A DNA stretch of 49,433 nucleotides, from assembly GCF_001908205.1 (NCBI RefSeq), contig NZ_LGHL01000059.1, forward strand, positions 1 through 49,433, read 5' to 3'. The notes below the pieces were generated by a model. It searched no databases, was not told where the DNA came from, and was given only the letters and a program-made list of their open reading frames with translations. This DNA comes from Bradyrhizobium sp. NAS80.1 (GTDB lineage: Bacteria > Pseudomonadota > Alphaproteobacteria > Rhizobiales > Xanthobacteraceae). This document shows, piece after piece, positions 7,774-16,096 of this stretch (position 1 is the first letter of the stretch; the number at the start of each line of letters is the position of its first letter). A program made the position numbers and the translations under genes.

Positions 7774-8514
7774 ATGTCGAAATTGGAAGGCAAGGTTGCC
7801 GTGATCAGCGGCGGAACGACGGGCATCGGTTTAGCGATCGCTCAACGGTTCGTCACGGAAGGCGCTCACGTCTTTATCTTCGGCCGTCGCAAGGCACAGC
7901 TCGATGCGGCCGCCAAACTGATCGGACACAACGTTACCGCGATCCAGGCCGACGCCGCGAAGCTCGATGACCTTGACCATGTCGCTGCGGCAGTACGGAA
8001 GGAGAAGGGTACGGTCGACATCGTCGTGTCGAACGCGGGTTTCACGGAGCAGGCTTCGATCGACACCATTACGCCTGAGCACTTCGACAAGGCCTTCAAT
8101 CTCATGGCGCGCGGCCCTGTCTTCCTGGTGCAGAAGTTGCTGCCGCTGATGACGGGTGGCGGGTCGATCGTCCTGGTCTCCTCGGCCATGCACCTGATGG
8201 GCATTCCCGGTCATACCGCCTACGCGGCGACCAAGGCGGCGTTGCGCTCCTATGCGCGTACCTGGGCGGCGGAGTTCAAGGATCGCGGCATTCGCGTCAA
8301 CGTGCTCAGCCCCGGCGTCACCGACACCCCGATACTCGACTCTCAATCGGCGACACGTGAGGAGTTGGTGGCCATGTACCAGAGCATGGTCCCAATCGGT
8401 CGCCTCGCTCGAGCCGAGGAGATGGCCAGCGCGGCGCTGTTTCTCGCGTCCGACCAGAGTTCCTACGTGACGGGCGCGGATCTGATGAGCGACGGCGGGA
8501 TCGGCCAGGTCTGA
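7774..8514 (+). CDS. Short-chain dehydrogenase/reductase (second of a tandem pair)
   Basis: This 246-residue SDR has the full classical set: GGTTGIG (13-19), NAG (87-89), Ser137, Tyr150 and Lys154 (YAATK), and a C-terminal VTGADLMSDGG. Arg38 and Arg39 after the second strand favour NADP(H). It lies 44 bases after its paralogue, preceded by AAGGGAAG, so the two are probably co-transcribed. The pair arose by tandem duplication followed by strong divergence. The intact cofactor loop here contrasts with the altered loop of the first copy. Confidence 0.9.
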   Translation: MSKLEGKVAVISGGTTGIGLAIAQRFVTEGAHVFIFGRRKAQLDAAAKLIGHNVTAIQADAAKLDDLDHVAAAVRKEKGTVDIVVSNAGFTEQASIDTITPEHFDKAFNLMARGPVFLVQKLLPLMTGGGSIVLVSSAMHLMGIPGHTAYAATKAALRSYARTWAAEFKDRGIRVNVLSPGVTDTPILDSQSATREELVAMYQSMVPIGRLARAEEMASAALFLASDQSSYVTGADLMSDGGIGQV

Positions 8515-8608
8515 GAACCGAGGATCGCTGTCAATGAGTCGCCGGAACGGGCCGGTAGCTTCCGTCCGCTCAAGCGACGATCAAACTAATCAAACTCAGG
8601 AGAGTATC

Positions 8609-9208
8609 ATGAGCTATGCGATTGTAGGATTCGGCGCGGTAGGCCAGGCCCTCGCCCGGGCCTTCGCCCGTAAGGACATCAAGGTGGCCGTCGCGAGCCG
8701 CCGGCCGCCCGAGGCGTTGGCGCCGCAGGCTCGGGCGATTGGACCCACGGTCGTCGCCAAGTCGCTGCGGGAAGCACTCGAAGCCGACGCAATCATCCTG
8801 GCGGTCCCGTTCGGGGAGCATCGCGAGGTTGCGAAGGCCCTGCCGAGCTGGAAAGGCAAGACGGTCATCGACGCGATGAACGCGTTGATTCCTCTTGAGG
8901 AGATGGACGGTCTCCTGTCCTCCGCCTTCGTCGCGAAGGCGTTCACCGGCGCCAAGCTCGTGAAAGGCTTCAATCACCTGATTGCGGCCAAACTGGCTGC
9001 GGATCCGATCGTCGAGGGCGGGCACCGGGTCGTCTTTCTGTCGAGCGACGACGAGGACGCGGCCGCTCCGGTGGCGGCCCTGGCCAAGCAACTCGGGTTC
9101 GCACCCGTCAAGCTGGGAAAGCTCAACGAGGGTGGCGCGCTGGTGCACGCGCGCGGCCGCATTTGGGGTCCGCTCATCTTCCAGGATGTGTTCAAGAAGG
9201 AGCAGTGA
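8609..9208 (+). CDS. NADP-binding oxidoreductase (F420-dependent-reductase-like fold)
   Basis: The 199-residue protein begins with a Rossmann motif, IVGFGAVGQALARAF (residues 5-19), followed by SRR, typical of NADP binding. It contains the FNHL element seen in the NADPH-dependent F420 reductase/NPDR family. It is too short for an additional catalytic domain, which fits that family. ATG 8609 follows CAGGAGAG; an upstream ATG at 8534 lacks this. It is in line with the SDR pair and the SnoaL-like gene and likely belongs to the same transcript. F420 itself is not implied; homologues often act on NADP with unknown partners. Confidence 0.8.
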   Translation: MSYAIVGFGAVGQALARAFARKDIKVAVASRRPPEALAPQARAIGPTVVAKSLREALEADAIILAVPFGEHREVAKALPSWKGKTVIDAMNALIPLEEMDGLLSSAFVAKAFTGAKLVKGFNHLIAAKLAADPIVEGGHRVVFLSSDDEDAAAPVAALAKQLGFAPVKLGKLNEGGALVHARGRIWGPLIFQDVFKKEQ

Positions 9209-9327
9209 TCGGACGCCCGGCACCGGCCAGCTCGCAACGAATTTGCGTCGATCAGACGCGATCCGATGTAATGGAATGTTCAGAAGATCGACATTCTCAA
9301 CACTCGCACTGTGCAAGGAGAGGTCCG

Positions 9328-9702
9328 ATGGACGATGATATCAAAGTCCTCGAACGCATGTACGATCGCTTTAACGCCCGGGACATAGACGGAGTGCTGA
9401 CCGCGCTCACCGATGATGTCGTCTGGGCCAACGGTATGGATGGTGGCTACGTCCATGGCCGCGAGGCCATACGCGCGTACTGGACCCGCCAGTGGTCCAT
9501 GGTCAGTCCGCACGTCGAGCCTGTGGGCTTTCATCGAACGGCCGATGGCACGATCGTTGCGGAAGTCCGGCAGACCATCCGCGACCTCGAAGGCAAGCCG
9601 CTCCAGGGGCAGACGCACGGGCTTAAAGACAAGATGGTCGGACACATTTTCCGTCTTCGAGATGGCAAGGTGGCGCGCTTCGACATCCAGGATGCAGCCT
9701 AG
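9328..9702 (+). CDS. SnoaL-like / NTF2-fold protein
   Basis: The 124-residue protein has the typical SnoaL-like opening (a helix with RMYDRFNARDIDGVL, then LTDDVVWAN) and the G-x-EAIRAYW element after it. A beta-sheet half follows with GHIFRLRDGKVARF. Such proteins are small cyclases, isomerases or ligand-binding proteins. A good ribosome-binding site (AAGGAGAG) precedes ATG 9328. It lies between the NADP oxidoreductase and a further SDR, so it may bind or isomerise an intermediate of the cluster; this is inference. Cytoplasmic, no signal peptide. Confidence 0.82.
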   Translation: MDDDIKVLERMYDRFNARDIDGVLTALTDDVVWANGMDGGYVHGREAIRAYWTRQWSMVSPHVEPVGFHRTADGTIVAEVRQTIRDLEGKPLQGQTHGLKDKMVGHIFRLRDGKVARFDIQDAA

Positions 9703-9743
9703 CTTGTCTATCGATCCCAATAATATCGTACCGGGAGCCTGAG

Positions 9744-10517
9744 ATGTCCAAAGCATTGTCGAACAAAGTCGCCCTGATAACGGGCAGTTCACGGGGGATT
9801 GGCCGCGCTGCGGCGCTGGCGTTGGCGAAGGAGGGCGCGAGCCTTATCGGCGTGCATTACGCGAGCAATACGGATGCGGCCCACTCGACCGTGCGCGAGA
9901 TCGAGGCGCTCGGAGCAAAAGCCGTGGCGATCGAGGCAGACTTGAAGAAAGGCAAGGAAGCCACAGACGATATCTGGCAACAATTTAAGACGGCTGCGAT
10001 CGCAACCACGGGGGAGCCGTGCCTCGACATTCACATCAACAACGCAGGCGTTGCCCCGGCACTTTCCCTCGCGCAAACGAGTGAGGCTGTCTTTGACGAA
10101 ACCCTGGCGATAAATCTGAAAGGGCCCTTCTTTCTTATTCAGGCCGTCGCTGACCATATTCGCGACAATGGACGCATCATCAACATTTCGACGGGGTTTA
10201 CGCGCGTCGCCGCACCTACCCATCCCGCCTACGCTGCGTCAAAAGGTGCGCTTGAAACTCTGACATTGGCGCTTGCTCCAGAGTTCGGCCCCCGTGGCAT
10301 CACGGTGAACACGGTCATGCCAGGAGTCACGGAGACCGACATGAACGCTGCGTGGATGGTGATACCGCAGGCGCGTGCCGGTGCGGAAGCGATGTCCGTG
10401 TTCTCGCGTGTCGGTCAACCTGCCGACGTGGCCGACGTTATCGCCTTTCTCGCGTCCAATAAGGCGCGCTGGGTGACGGGACAGGTAATAGACGCAACGG
10501 GCGGTACTCGGCTCTAG
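9744..10517 (+). CDS. Short-chain dehydrogenase/reductase (FabG-like)
   Basis: The 257-residue SDR shows TGSSRGIG (13-20), NNAG (99-102), Ser149, Tyr163 and Lys167 (YAASK) and PGVTETDMN. This is the classical FabG-like pattern, with His-Tyr-Ala after the second strand, consistent with NADP preference. It starts 41 bases after the SnoaL-like gene and is the last gene of the plus-strand run. It converges on the old-yellow-enzyme gene. It is not a close paralogue of the 6995/7774 pair. Confidence 0.9.
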   Translation: MSKALSNKVALITGSSRGIGRAAALALAKEGASLIGVHYASNTDAAHSTVREIEALGAKAVAIEADLKKGKEATDDIWQQFKTAAIATTGEPCLDIHINNAGVAPALSLAQTSEAVFDETLAINLKGPFFLIQAVADHIRDNGRIINISTGFTRVAAPTHPAYAASKGALETLTLALAPEFGPRGITVNTVMPGVTETDMNAAWMVIPQARAGAEAMSVFSRVGQPADVADVIAFLASNKARWVTGQVIDATGGTRL

Positions 10518-10562
10518 CTTCCCATTCGCCGACACCGGCGTCGGTCGGCTCCGCGCCAAGAG

Positions 10563-10590
10563 CGGTCTTTTGGGTTAGCACCCAAGACCG
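10563..10590. terminator. Hairpin between convergent SDR and OYE genes
   Basis: CGGTCTT and AAGACCG pair around an inner GGGT/ACCC stem, giving a strong hairpin between two convergent genes. No clear T-run follows on either side, so it may be a bidirectional stop or only a structured spacer. Confidence 0.35.
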
Positions 10591-10663
10591 GACCTTCGGG
10601 CCGCCCGGCCAATGCGTCCTCGGCATCAAAAAAGGACCCGTCTGCCTCCCGCGCTTGCGATCA

Positions 10664-11776
10664 TCAACTCAAGGTAGCGAAGGCGGCCGGCGTGAAGTCG
10701 GCAATTTGGTCGAGGCGACCTTGCCGCACCTTCTCAAGCCAGGCCGGATCCTGCAGCAACGCGCGTCCGACGGCTACCAGGTCGAACTCGCCACGGTCCA
10801 GCCGCGCAAGCAGCCCATCCAGCGGTACGGATCGAGCGCTCTTGCCCGCAAAGGATTCGTTGACGTCGCCGGACAGCCCGACGGCGCCGACCGTGATGGC
10901 GGTGGCGCCCGTGAGCTTCTTCGCCCAGCCGGCCAGGTTCATCTCCTCGTCGATTTCGGGGAAGGCAGGCTCCCTAACATTCATCTGCGAGAAGTGGAAA
11001 GCATCCGCGCCAGCTTCGACGAGAACGCCGAGCCACTGCTCCAGCGCCTGCGGTGTCTCGGCGAGCCGTGCATTGATGTCTTGGGGCTTCCATTGCGAAA
11101 GGCGCAGAATCACCGGGAAGCCTGAGGTCACAGCCGACCGTATCGCGTTCAGGATCTCGATTGCGAAGCGGGAGCGCTCGACAAGCGTCGAGCCGCCATA
11201 CCGATCGCTGCGAAGGTTCAACTGGTCCCAGAAGAACTGATTGATCAGGTAGTTATGGTTGCCGAGCAGTTCGACGCCGTCGAACCCGAGCCGCTCGGCA
11301 TCGGCCGCTGCACGCGCGAAAGCGTCGATGGTGTCCGCTATATCGGCCTCGCTCATAGGCTGCCCCACGGGCTCGCCCGTCATCGAGAGCCCCGAAGGAC
11401 TCTCGTAGGGCGCGGGCGGCGTCCAGTCAGGCGCCCTATTCGAGCGCTTCTGCCCCACGTGAGTCAGCTGCGGCGCGATGCGCCCGCCCGCCGCGTGAAC
11501 CTCGTCCACCACCATCTTCCAGCCGGCCAGCGCCGCCTCGCCACGGAATTGGGGCATGTTAGGGTCGTTGAGTGCGGCCGGGCGGCCGACCCCAGTTCCC
11601 TCGGTTATGATGAGGCCGACGCCTTTCTCCGCGCGGCGGCGATAGTAGGCGGCGACCTCGGGGGTTGGCACGCCGCCTGGAGAGACATATCGACTCATCG
11701 GAGCCATGACGACGCGGTTCGGCAGATTAAGGGCGTTCAGCCGATAAGAGCTGAACAGGATGTCGAAAGTTGGCAT
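10664..11776 (-). CDS. Old yellow enzyme-type NADH:flavin oxidoreductase
   Basis: The 370-residue protein is a full-length FMN-dependent TIM barrel: NRVVMAPMSRY near residue 20, then QLTHVGQ, RSDRYGG after residue 190, and the phosphate-binding VAVGRALLQDPAW near the C-terminus. OYE enzymes reduce activated alkenes, quinones, nitro-compounds and nitrate esters. In the substrate-anchoring motif the family usually has His-x-x-Asn or His-x-x-His followed by GYLLDQF. Here the line reads ELLGNHNYLINQF, so the first His is Leu. Activity may be altered. It stands alone on the minus strand beside the SDR cluster. Confidence 0.9.
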   Translation of the reverse strand: MPTFDILFSSYRLNALNLPNRVVMAPMSRYVSPGGVPTPEVAAYYRRRAEKGVGLIITEGTGVGRPAALNDPNMPQFRGEAALAGWKMVVDEVHAAGGRIAPQLTHVGQKRSNRAPDWTPPAPYESPSGLSMTGEPVGQPMSEADIADTIDAFARAAADAERLGFDGVELLGNHNYLINQFFWDQLNLRSDRYGGSTLVERSRFAIEILNAIRSAVTSGFPVILRLSQWKPQDINARLAETPQALEQWLGVLVEAGADAFHFSQMNVREPAFPEIDEEMNLAGWAKKLTGATAITVGAVGLSGDVNESFAGKSARSVPLDGLLARLDRGEFDLVAVGRALLQDPAWLEKVRQGRLDQIADFTPAAFATLS

Positions 11777-12206
11777 GGGATACCCAGGGTTGGAGCAGGA
11801 TTTGCTATGGGCCAGCGCTGGTCGGCTGTCCTAGCGGGACACGCAACAAGCGTTTCCGTCTGGGGGCCGCCCACCGGTCCGGTCCTTGCCGGTTAACCTG
11901 GGGTCGCAAGCGATGAGGCGTTATTTGCGATTTCTCGACAACGGCTTTGCATCGGCGCACCGCCCCGGATTGGTCGTGCTTGGCGGTAGTCGCGGTTGAG
12001 CACGTCTGCGCCGCAACACTGATAGGCCAAATACGGAATGTGCGGCCGCGGGAGGAGCAGTTGGTCGCGGAGCCCGCAGAGCGCGGCGACATGCAGGAGA
12101 CCACAACACGAATGGAAGAGCCCCGGATATCGCTACGTTCATCCGGGCCCCACTTGCCGATCCGCCCTCGCGCTGGCCGCGCGAGAGCGGTTGTTCGCAG
12201 ACGATC
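11777..12206. other. Intergenic stretch without a recognisable gene
   Basis: I see no convincing coding region, repeat or RNA here. Open frames exist on both strands but are composed of Arg/Pro/Ala-rich sequence typical of random GC-rich DNA. The OYE promoter is expected at its left end, but I cannot place it. Confidence 0.4.
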
Positions 12207-12863
12207 TCAAGCAGATGCCTCGGTCGTCTCGGACATCGTTATCCGGTTCTTGACGCTGGGACGCTCCTGCATCCTTGCGTACCATGCCAGAAGAGCCTCG
12301 CACTCCACCGGCACCGGCACGTTCACGAGTCCCGCGAAGATCAAGCCGCCTATGAGGGTGATATCGGCCATCGTGAACGCCTCGCCGGCGACGAACGGCT
12401 GTTCTTTCAGAATGCCGTCAAAGTAGTGCATCCCCCTGAGCGCCTTGTCGCGCTGGCGGAATCCCCATTCGGGGTTCTGATAGATCTCGACATGAGGCCC
12501 AAGACCCGGCGTGGCGTGGTGGAAATAGACACTGATGGCATCGAGCACTTCCAGTTCGGCGCGCTTGCTCATCATGTGAATCACGCCCTTTTCGCGTGGG
12601 GTCCTGCCGGTCAGCGTCGACGCGCCATCGAACGCATCAAGGTACTCGGTAATTGCCGTGCACTCGCCAATGAAGGTCCCGTCGTCGAGTTCGAGCACCG
12701 GCAGCGTGCCGGAGTAGTTCTTGGCGAGGAATTCGGGCTTCTTGTGCTCGCCCTTGTAGAGATCGACTAATACGAACTGCACCTGCGACCGCAGGTTCTT
12801 CTCGGCCAGGGCGATGCGAACGCGGGCCGGATATGGACCCGTTGGCCAATCGTAAATCTTCAT
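12207..12863 (-). CDS. Glutathione S-transferase family protein
   Basis: The 218-residue protein has an N-terminal thioredoxin-like domain (MKIYDWPTGPYPARVRIAL, then SGTLPVLELDDG with the cis-Pro, and ECTAITEYLD that binds the glutathione gamma-glutamyl part). An all-helical C-terminal domain follows (FVAGEAFTMADITLI). ATG 12863 is chosen over the adjacent GTG 12866 because the AGGAG box has the better spacing to it. GSTs conjugate glutathione to electrophiles. The gene is divergent from a TetR regulator, with two identical operators between them, one of them immediately downstream of a good promoter, so repression and induction by an electrophile is likely. Confidence 0.9.
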   Translation of the reverse strand: MKIYDWPTGPYPARVRIALAEKNLRSQVQFVLVDLYKGEHKKPEFLAKNYSGTLPVLELDDGTFIGECTAITEYLDAFDGASTLTGRTPREKGVIHMMSKRAELEVLDAISVYFHHATPGLGPHVEIYQNPEWGFRQRDKALRGMHYFDGILKEQPFVAGEAFTMADITLIGGLIFAGLVNVPVPVECEALLAWYARMQERPSVKNRITMSETTEASA

Positions 12864-12880
12864 CACGACTCCTGTTTTGT

Positions 12881-12898
12881 CTACCTGTCACTTGGTAG
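12881..12898. promoter_or_regulatory. Operator 1, CTACCTGTCACTTGGTAG
   Basis: An 18-base palindromic site with arms CTACC/GGTAG, exactly repeated at 12936. It lies just downstream of the -10 box of the GST promoter, where a bound repressor would block transcription. Confidence 0.75.
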
Positions 12899-12903
12899 GC
12901 CCG

Positions 12904-12932
12904 ATATGAAGACTTCCAATCCGGCTGGTCAA
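12904..12932 (-). promoter_or_regulatory. Promoter of the GST gene
   Basis: On the minus strand TTGACC (12932-12927) and TCATAT (12909-12904) are separated by 17 bases, close to the sigma-70 consensus. The two operators lie on either side of this promoter, one upstream of the -35 and one downstream of the -10. Confidence 0.6.
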
Positions 12933-12935
12933 GCC

Positions 12936-12953
12936 CTACCTGTCACTTGGTAG
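12936..12953. promoter_or_regulatory. Operator 2, CTACCTGTCACTTGGTAG
   Basis: Identical to operator 1 over all 18 bases and 55 bases away from it, start to start, in the same orientation. It lies about 25 bases before the TetR start and upstream of the GST -35 box, so it can serve both divergent genes. Confidence 0.75.
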
Positions 12954-12977
12954 ATAACGAAGCAGTGAGGCGACAAA

Positions 12978-13541
12978 GTGAGTTCAAGCGCTCGGGAGGC
13001 CATCTTGGCGGCAGCAAAGCGGACCGCGCAGGCGCACGGCTATGGCGGCCTGAATTTCCGCGATCTCGCGGACGAAGTCGGCATCAAGGCCGCCAGCATC
13101 TACCACCATTTCCCAAGCAAGGCCGATCTCGGCGTGGCCGTCGCACGGCGCTACTGGGAGGACACCGCCGCCCAACTCGAGGCGATGCTGGCAGAAACGG
13201 CGGATCCTGTCCGCTGTCTGCGTCGATATCCCGATGTGTTTCGCAAAGCGCTCGAGAGCGACAATCGCATGTGCCTCTGTAGCTTCATGTCCGCTGAAGT
13301 CGAGGACCTGCCGGGCGCAGTAAAGAAGGAGGTCCAGACATTTGCCGACGTCAACGTGGCGTGGCTGAGCAAGCTGTTGGTGGCTGCGGGCCTGGTCAGT
13401 TCGAGAAAGAGCGAACAGCGGGCCCGCGCCATCTTCGCCGCCGTCGCCGGCGCGCAGCTCATCGCCAGAAGCCGCTCCGATATTTCGCTATACGACTCGA
13501 CGATCGACAACTATCGCGCCGCGGGTCTTCTGCCAGCATAG
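12978..13541 (+). CDS. TetR-family repressor, divergent from the GST gene
   Basis: The 187-residue protein starts at GTG 12978. Its N-terminal helix-turn-helix reads LNFRDLADEVGIKAASIYHHFPSKADL (about residues 25-50), a textbook TetR DNA-binding domain. The C-terminal part has the Cys-rich RMCLCSF segment near residue 97, resembling regulators that respond to thiol-reactive compounds. It very probably binds the two identical palindromes between itself and the GST gene, repressing both. Confidence 0.9.
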   Translation: MSSSAREAILAAAKRTAQAHGYGGLNFRDLADEVGIKAASIYHHFPSKADLGVAVARRYWEDTAAQLEAMLAETADPVRCLRRYPDVFRKALESDNRMCLCSFMSAEVEDLPGAVKKEVQTFADVNVAWLSKLLVAAGLVSSRKSEQRARAIFAAVAGAQLIARSRSDISLYDSTIDNYRAAGLLPA

Positions 13542-13631
13542 ATGGTCCTAGACCGCCTGAGAAAATACCGTCAGCCTCCCAGACAGCAAATATCACCCTA
13601 AGCTGGCGCAAATCGGAGACCGCTTTGCCGA

Positions 13632-14390
13632 TCAGGCCTCGATGAACTCCTGTATGCGATCCGCCACGATCCGTCCTGCGCGGCTGTTCAAGTGCACACC
13701 GTCGGTGTGAAATAGCCACCCGTTTCTGCGCGCGACTTCGTCCGGAGACTGTCGTAGCACCACTACGCGAAACGCATCGCGGTAGAATGGCAGAAATTTG
13801 AAGGCTATGAAGGCCCGACCGGGCGAAGCGCGAATTGCTTCGCTGATCGCTTCGTAGAGCGAAATGCAGCTGCAGCCTTCCGCGTCCGCGACAGCCGCCA
13901 CGATTGCAGAATATTCTTCGACCCGCCGATTGAGCTCGCTTTGAAACGGATCAGCCGAGTCCAAGGCCTCTCCAATCGGACAAAGCGAGCAAAACCCTAT
14001 GTCCGCCTCGGTCTCGCTCTTCAGTGTGCGGGCTATTTCGGCGAGGTTCTCCCGGAACCAGCTCGGCGACGGATTGCATGGGAGACGCTTCGAGAATACG
14101 AAGAAGCGCCGTGCCTTGCTTGACACAAGCGCGAGAACGTCATTGCCCCCAACCCACACGACGACCTTGCTAGGGCGACAAGCGAGCACGTCCGGCAGCC
14201 GCTGCAGCGCGTTATAAGCCAGGTCACCACCGACTCCGAAATTCCGAAACTTAAATTGGCCATTGCGCGGTCGGCGGCGAAGCTCGGCGATCCAATCAAA
14301 TGCTTGCCCCTTGCCCGCCGTGCTGCTCGATCCGAGACACGCTATGATTTTTGGCGCAGAATTCATCATAGTGACATCGCAATTCAGCAC
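13632..14390 (-). CDS. SGNH/GDSL-family hydrolase
   Basis: The protein of up to 252 residues shows the SGNH blocks in order: CLGSSSTAGKG with the nucleophilic Ser, FRNFGVGGD with the conserved Gly, VWVGGND with the Asn, and TDGVHLNSRAG with the Asp and His of the triad near the C-terminus. Such enzymes are esterases or lipases acting on acyl or acetyl esters. No signal peptide is evident. Starts at 14390, 14369 or 14366 are possible and none has a strong ribosome-binding site. It is the last island gene before the guaA terminus, the place usually taken by an integrase. Confidence 0.82.
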   Translation of the reverse strand: MLNCDVTMMNSAPKIIACLGSSSTAGKGQAFDWIAELRRRPRNGQFKFRNFGVGGDLAYNALQRLPDVLACRPSKVVVWVGGNDVLALVSSKARRFFVFSKRLPCNPSPSWFRENLAEIARTLKSETEADIGFCSLCPIGEALDSADPFQSELNRRVEEYSAIVAAVADAEGCSCISLYEAISEAIRASPGRAFIAFKFLPFYRDAFRVVVLRQSPDEVARRNGWLFHTDGVHLNSRAGRIVADRIQEFIEA

Positions 14391-14497
14391 TCAAATGCGA
14401 TTGAAGAAATCGAGGTAGTCAATCGAATACTATCAACTGACCGCTGCTGGCGATCCCTATCCCCCGCTATCCCAGGCCCATCCTCTTCTACTACTCC

Positions 14498-14514
14498 TCA
14501 CTCCCACTCAATCG
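14498..14514 (-). other. guaA 3' end, attachment-site copy at the chromosomal side
   Basis: These bases are the last codons of guaA (Ile-Glu-Trp-Glu-stop on the minus strand). The core ACTCCCACTC is repeated at 905-921 and 3828-3844, so this is the presumed chromosomal att site. Confidence 0.6.
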
Positions 14515-16096
14515 TGCCAGGCGGCTTGCTCGTCACGTCGTACACCACCCTATTGACGCCCTTCACCTCGTTGATGATGCGCGTGGCGGTCTCGCCCAAG
14601 AACTTCATGTCGAACTGGTAGAAGTCCGCGGTCATGCCGTCGGTTGAGGTGACGGCGCGGAGGCCCACGACGTAGTCGTAGGTGCGGCCGTCGCCCATGA
14701 CGCCGACGGTCTTGACGGGGAGCAGCACCGCAAAAGCCTGCCAGATGTCGTCGTAGAGGCCGTGCTTGCGGATCTGGTCGATGTAGACGGCATCGGCCTG
14801 GCGCAGGATGTCGAGCTTGTCCCTGGTGATGTCGCCGGGGCAGCGGATGGCGAGGCCCGGGCCCGGGAACGGGTGGCGGCCGACGAAGATTTCGGGCAGG
14901 CCGAGCTCGCGACCTAGCTTGCGAACCTCGTCCTTGAACAGCTCGCGCAGGGGCTCGACGAGCTTCATGTTCATCCGCTCAGGGAGTCCGCCGACATTGT
15001 GGTGCGACTTGATCGTCACCGAGGGGCCGCCGGTGAAGGAGACGCTCTCGATCACGTCGGGGTAGAGCGTGCCTTGCGCGAGGAAGTCGGCGCCGCCGAT
15101 CTTCTTGGCCTCCTGCTCGAACACCTCGATGAAGAGGCGGCCGATGGTCTTGCGCTTCACTTCGGGATCGGTGACGCCTTCGAGCTCGCCGAGGAATTGC
15201 TTGGAGGCATCCACGTGCACGAGCGGGATGTTGTAGTGGTGGCGGAACATGTCGACCACGGTCTTTGCTTCATCGAGGCGGAGCAGGCCATGATCGACGA
15301 AGACGCAGGTGAGCTGGTCGCCGATCGCTTCGTGGATCAGCACGGCCGCAACGGCCGAATCGACGCCGCCGGAGAGGCCGCAGATCACCTTGCCCTCGCC
15401 GACCTGCTGGCGGATCTTCTGGATCTCCTCCTCGCGGAAGGCGCGCATGGTCCAATCGCCCGAGAGGCCGGCGATCTTGCGCACGAAGTTACGGAGGAGT
15501 TTTGCGCCGTCCACCGTGTGCACCACTTCGGGGTGGAACTGCATCGCGTAGAATTTGCGCTTGTCGTCGGCGATGACGGAGATCGGCGAGCCCTGAGCCT
15601 TGGCGACGCCGCGGAAGCCTTCAGGCAGCTTGGTGACGCGGTCGCCGTGGCTCATCCAGACGTCGTAGCGGCCGCCCTTCTGCCAGACGCCCTCGAACAG
15701 CGCGCAGTCGTCAGTGACCTCGATGGTGGCGCGGCCGAACTCGCGGTGGTGGCCGGCCTCGACGGTGCCGCCGAGCTGCTGCGCCATGGTCTGCTCGCCG
15801 TAGCAGATGCCGAGCACCGGGATGCCGGCGGTGAGGAGCGACATGGGAGCGGCCGGGGCGTTGTCGTCGAGCACCGAGGCCGGTCCGCCCGAGAGGATCA
15901 CCGCCTTCGGCTTCATCTCCTTGAAGGCCTCTTCGGCCTTGTTGAACGGGACGATCTCGCAATAGACGCCGTCCTCGCGCACGCGACGTGCAATGAGCTG
16001 CGTCACCTGGCTGCCGAAGTCGACGATGAGAATCTTGTCGTGCGCCGAGGCCACGGAGGGCGTCGACGCGGAGCGGTCGTTCTGTGCTGCTGTCAT
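14498..16096 (-). CDS. guaA: GMP synthase (glutamine-hydrolysing)
   Basis: This enzyme converts XMP to GMP with ATP and glutamine, the last step of guanine nucleotide synthesis. The protein of about 532 residues has an N-terminal class I glutaminase with the nucleophile Cys98 in GICYGEQ and the FHPE His-Glu pair. The ATP pyrophosphatase domain has the P-loop [10 protein letters not shown], and a C-terminal dimerisation domain ends TIEWE. ATG 16096 (MTAAQND) is chosen; the further upstream frame is Gly/Arg-rich and unlike the family. The 3' end coincides with the island att site, and the coding sequence is intact. guaB lies about 7 kb away on the same strand. Confidence 0.97.
   Translation of the reverse strand: MTAAQNDRSASTPSVASAHDKILIVDFGSQVTQLIARRVREDGVYCEIVPFNKAEEAFKEMKPKAVILSGGPASVLDDNAPAAPMSLLTAGIPVLGICYGEQTMAQQLGGTVEAGHHREFGRATIEVTDDCALFEGVWQKGGRYDVWMSHGDRVTKLPEGFRGVAKAQGSPISVIADDKRKFYAMQFHPEVVHTVDGAKLLRNFVRKIAGLSGDWTMRAFREEEIQKIRQQVGEGKVICGLSGGVDSAVAAVLIHEAIGDQLTCVFVDHGLLRLDEAKTVVDMFRHHYNIPLVHVDASKQFLGELEGVTDPEVKRKTIGRLFIEVFEQEAKKIGGADFLAQGTLYPDVIESVSFTGGPSVTIKSHHNVGGLPERMNMKLVEPLRELFKDEVRKLGRELGLPEIFVGRHPFPGPGLAIRCPGDITRDKLDILRQADAVYIDQIRKHGLYDDIWQAFAVLLPVKTVGVMGDGRTYDYVVGLRAVTSTDGMTADFYQFDMKFLGETATRIINEVKGVNRVVYDVTSKPPGTIEWE

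Larger units (their letters stand above)
905..14514. mobile_element. Putative genomic island(s) integrated at the 3' end of guaA
   Basis: The interval is bounded on the right by the guaA terminus and on the left by a copy of the guaA terminus, with a third copy at about 3828. This suggests two elements in tandem (905-3828 and 3828-14514). The content fits: gene remnants, regulators paired with their targets, and redox enzymes, with no housekeeping genes. No integrase or tRNA gene lies inside, so the island is either decayed or was mobilised by an integrase encoded to the left. The sequence left of 905 also looks degraded, so accretion may continue beyond the window. Confidence 0.55.

Noticed and set aside
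13632..14390. Possible integrase next to the guaA att site
   Set aside because: The motifs (GSSS, GGND, DGVHLN) are those of an SGNH hydrolase; no tyrosine-recombinase Arg-His-Arg-Tyr pattern is present.
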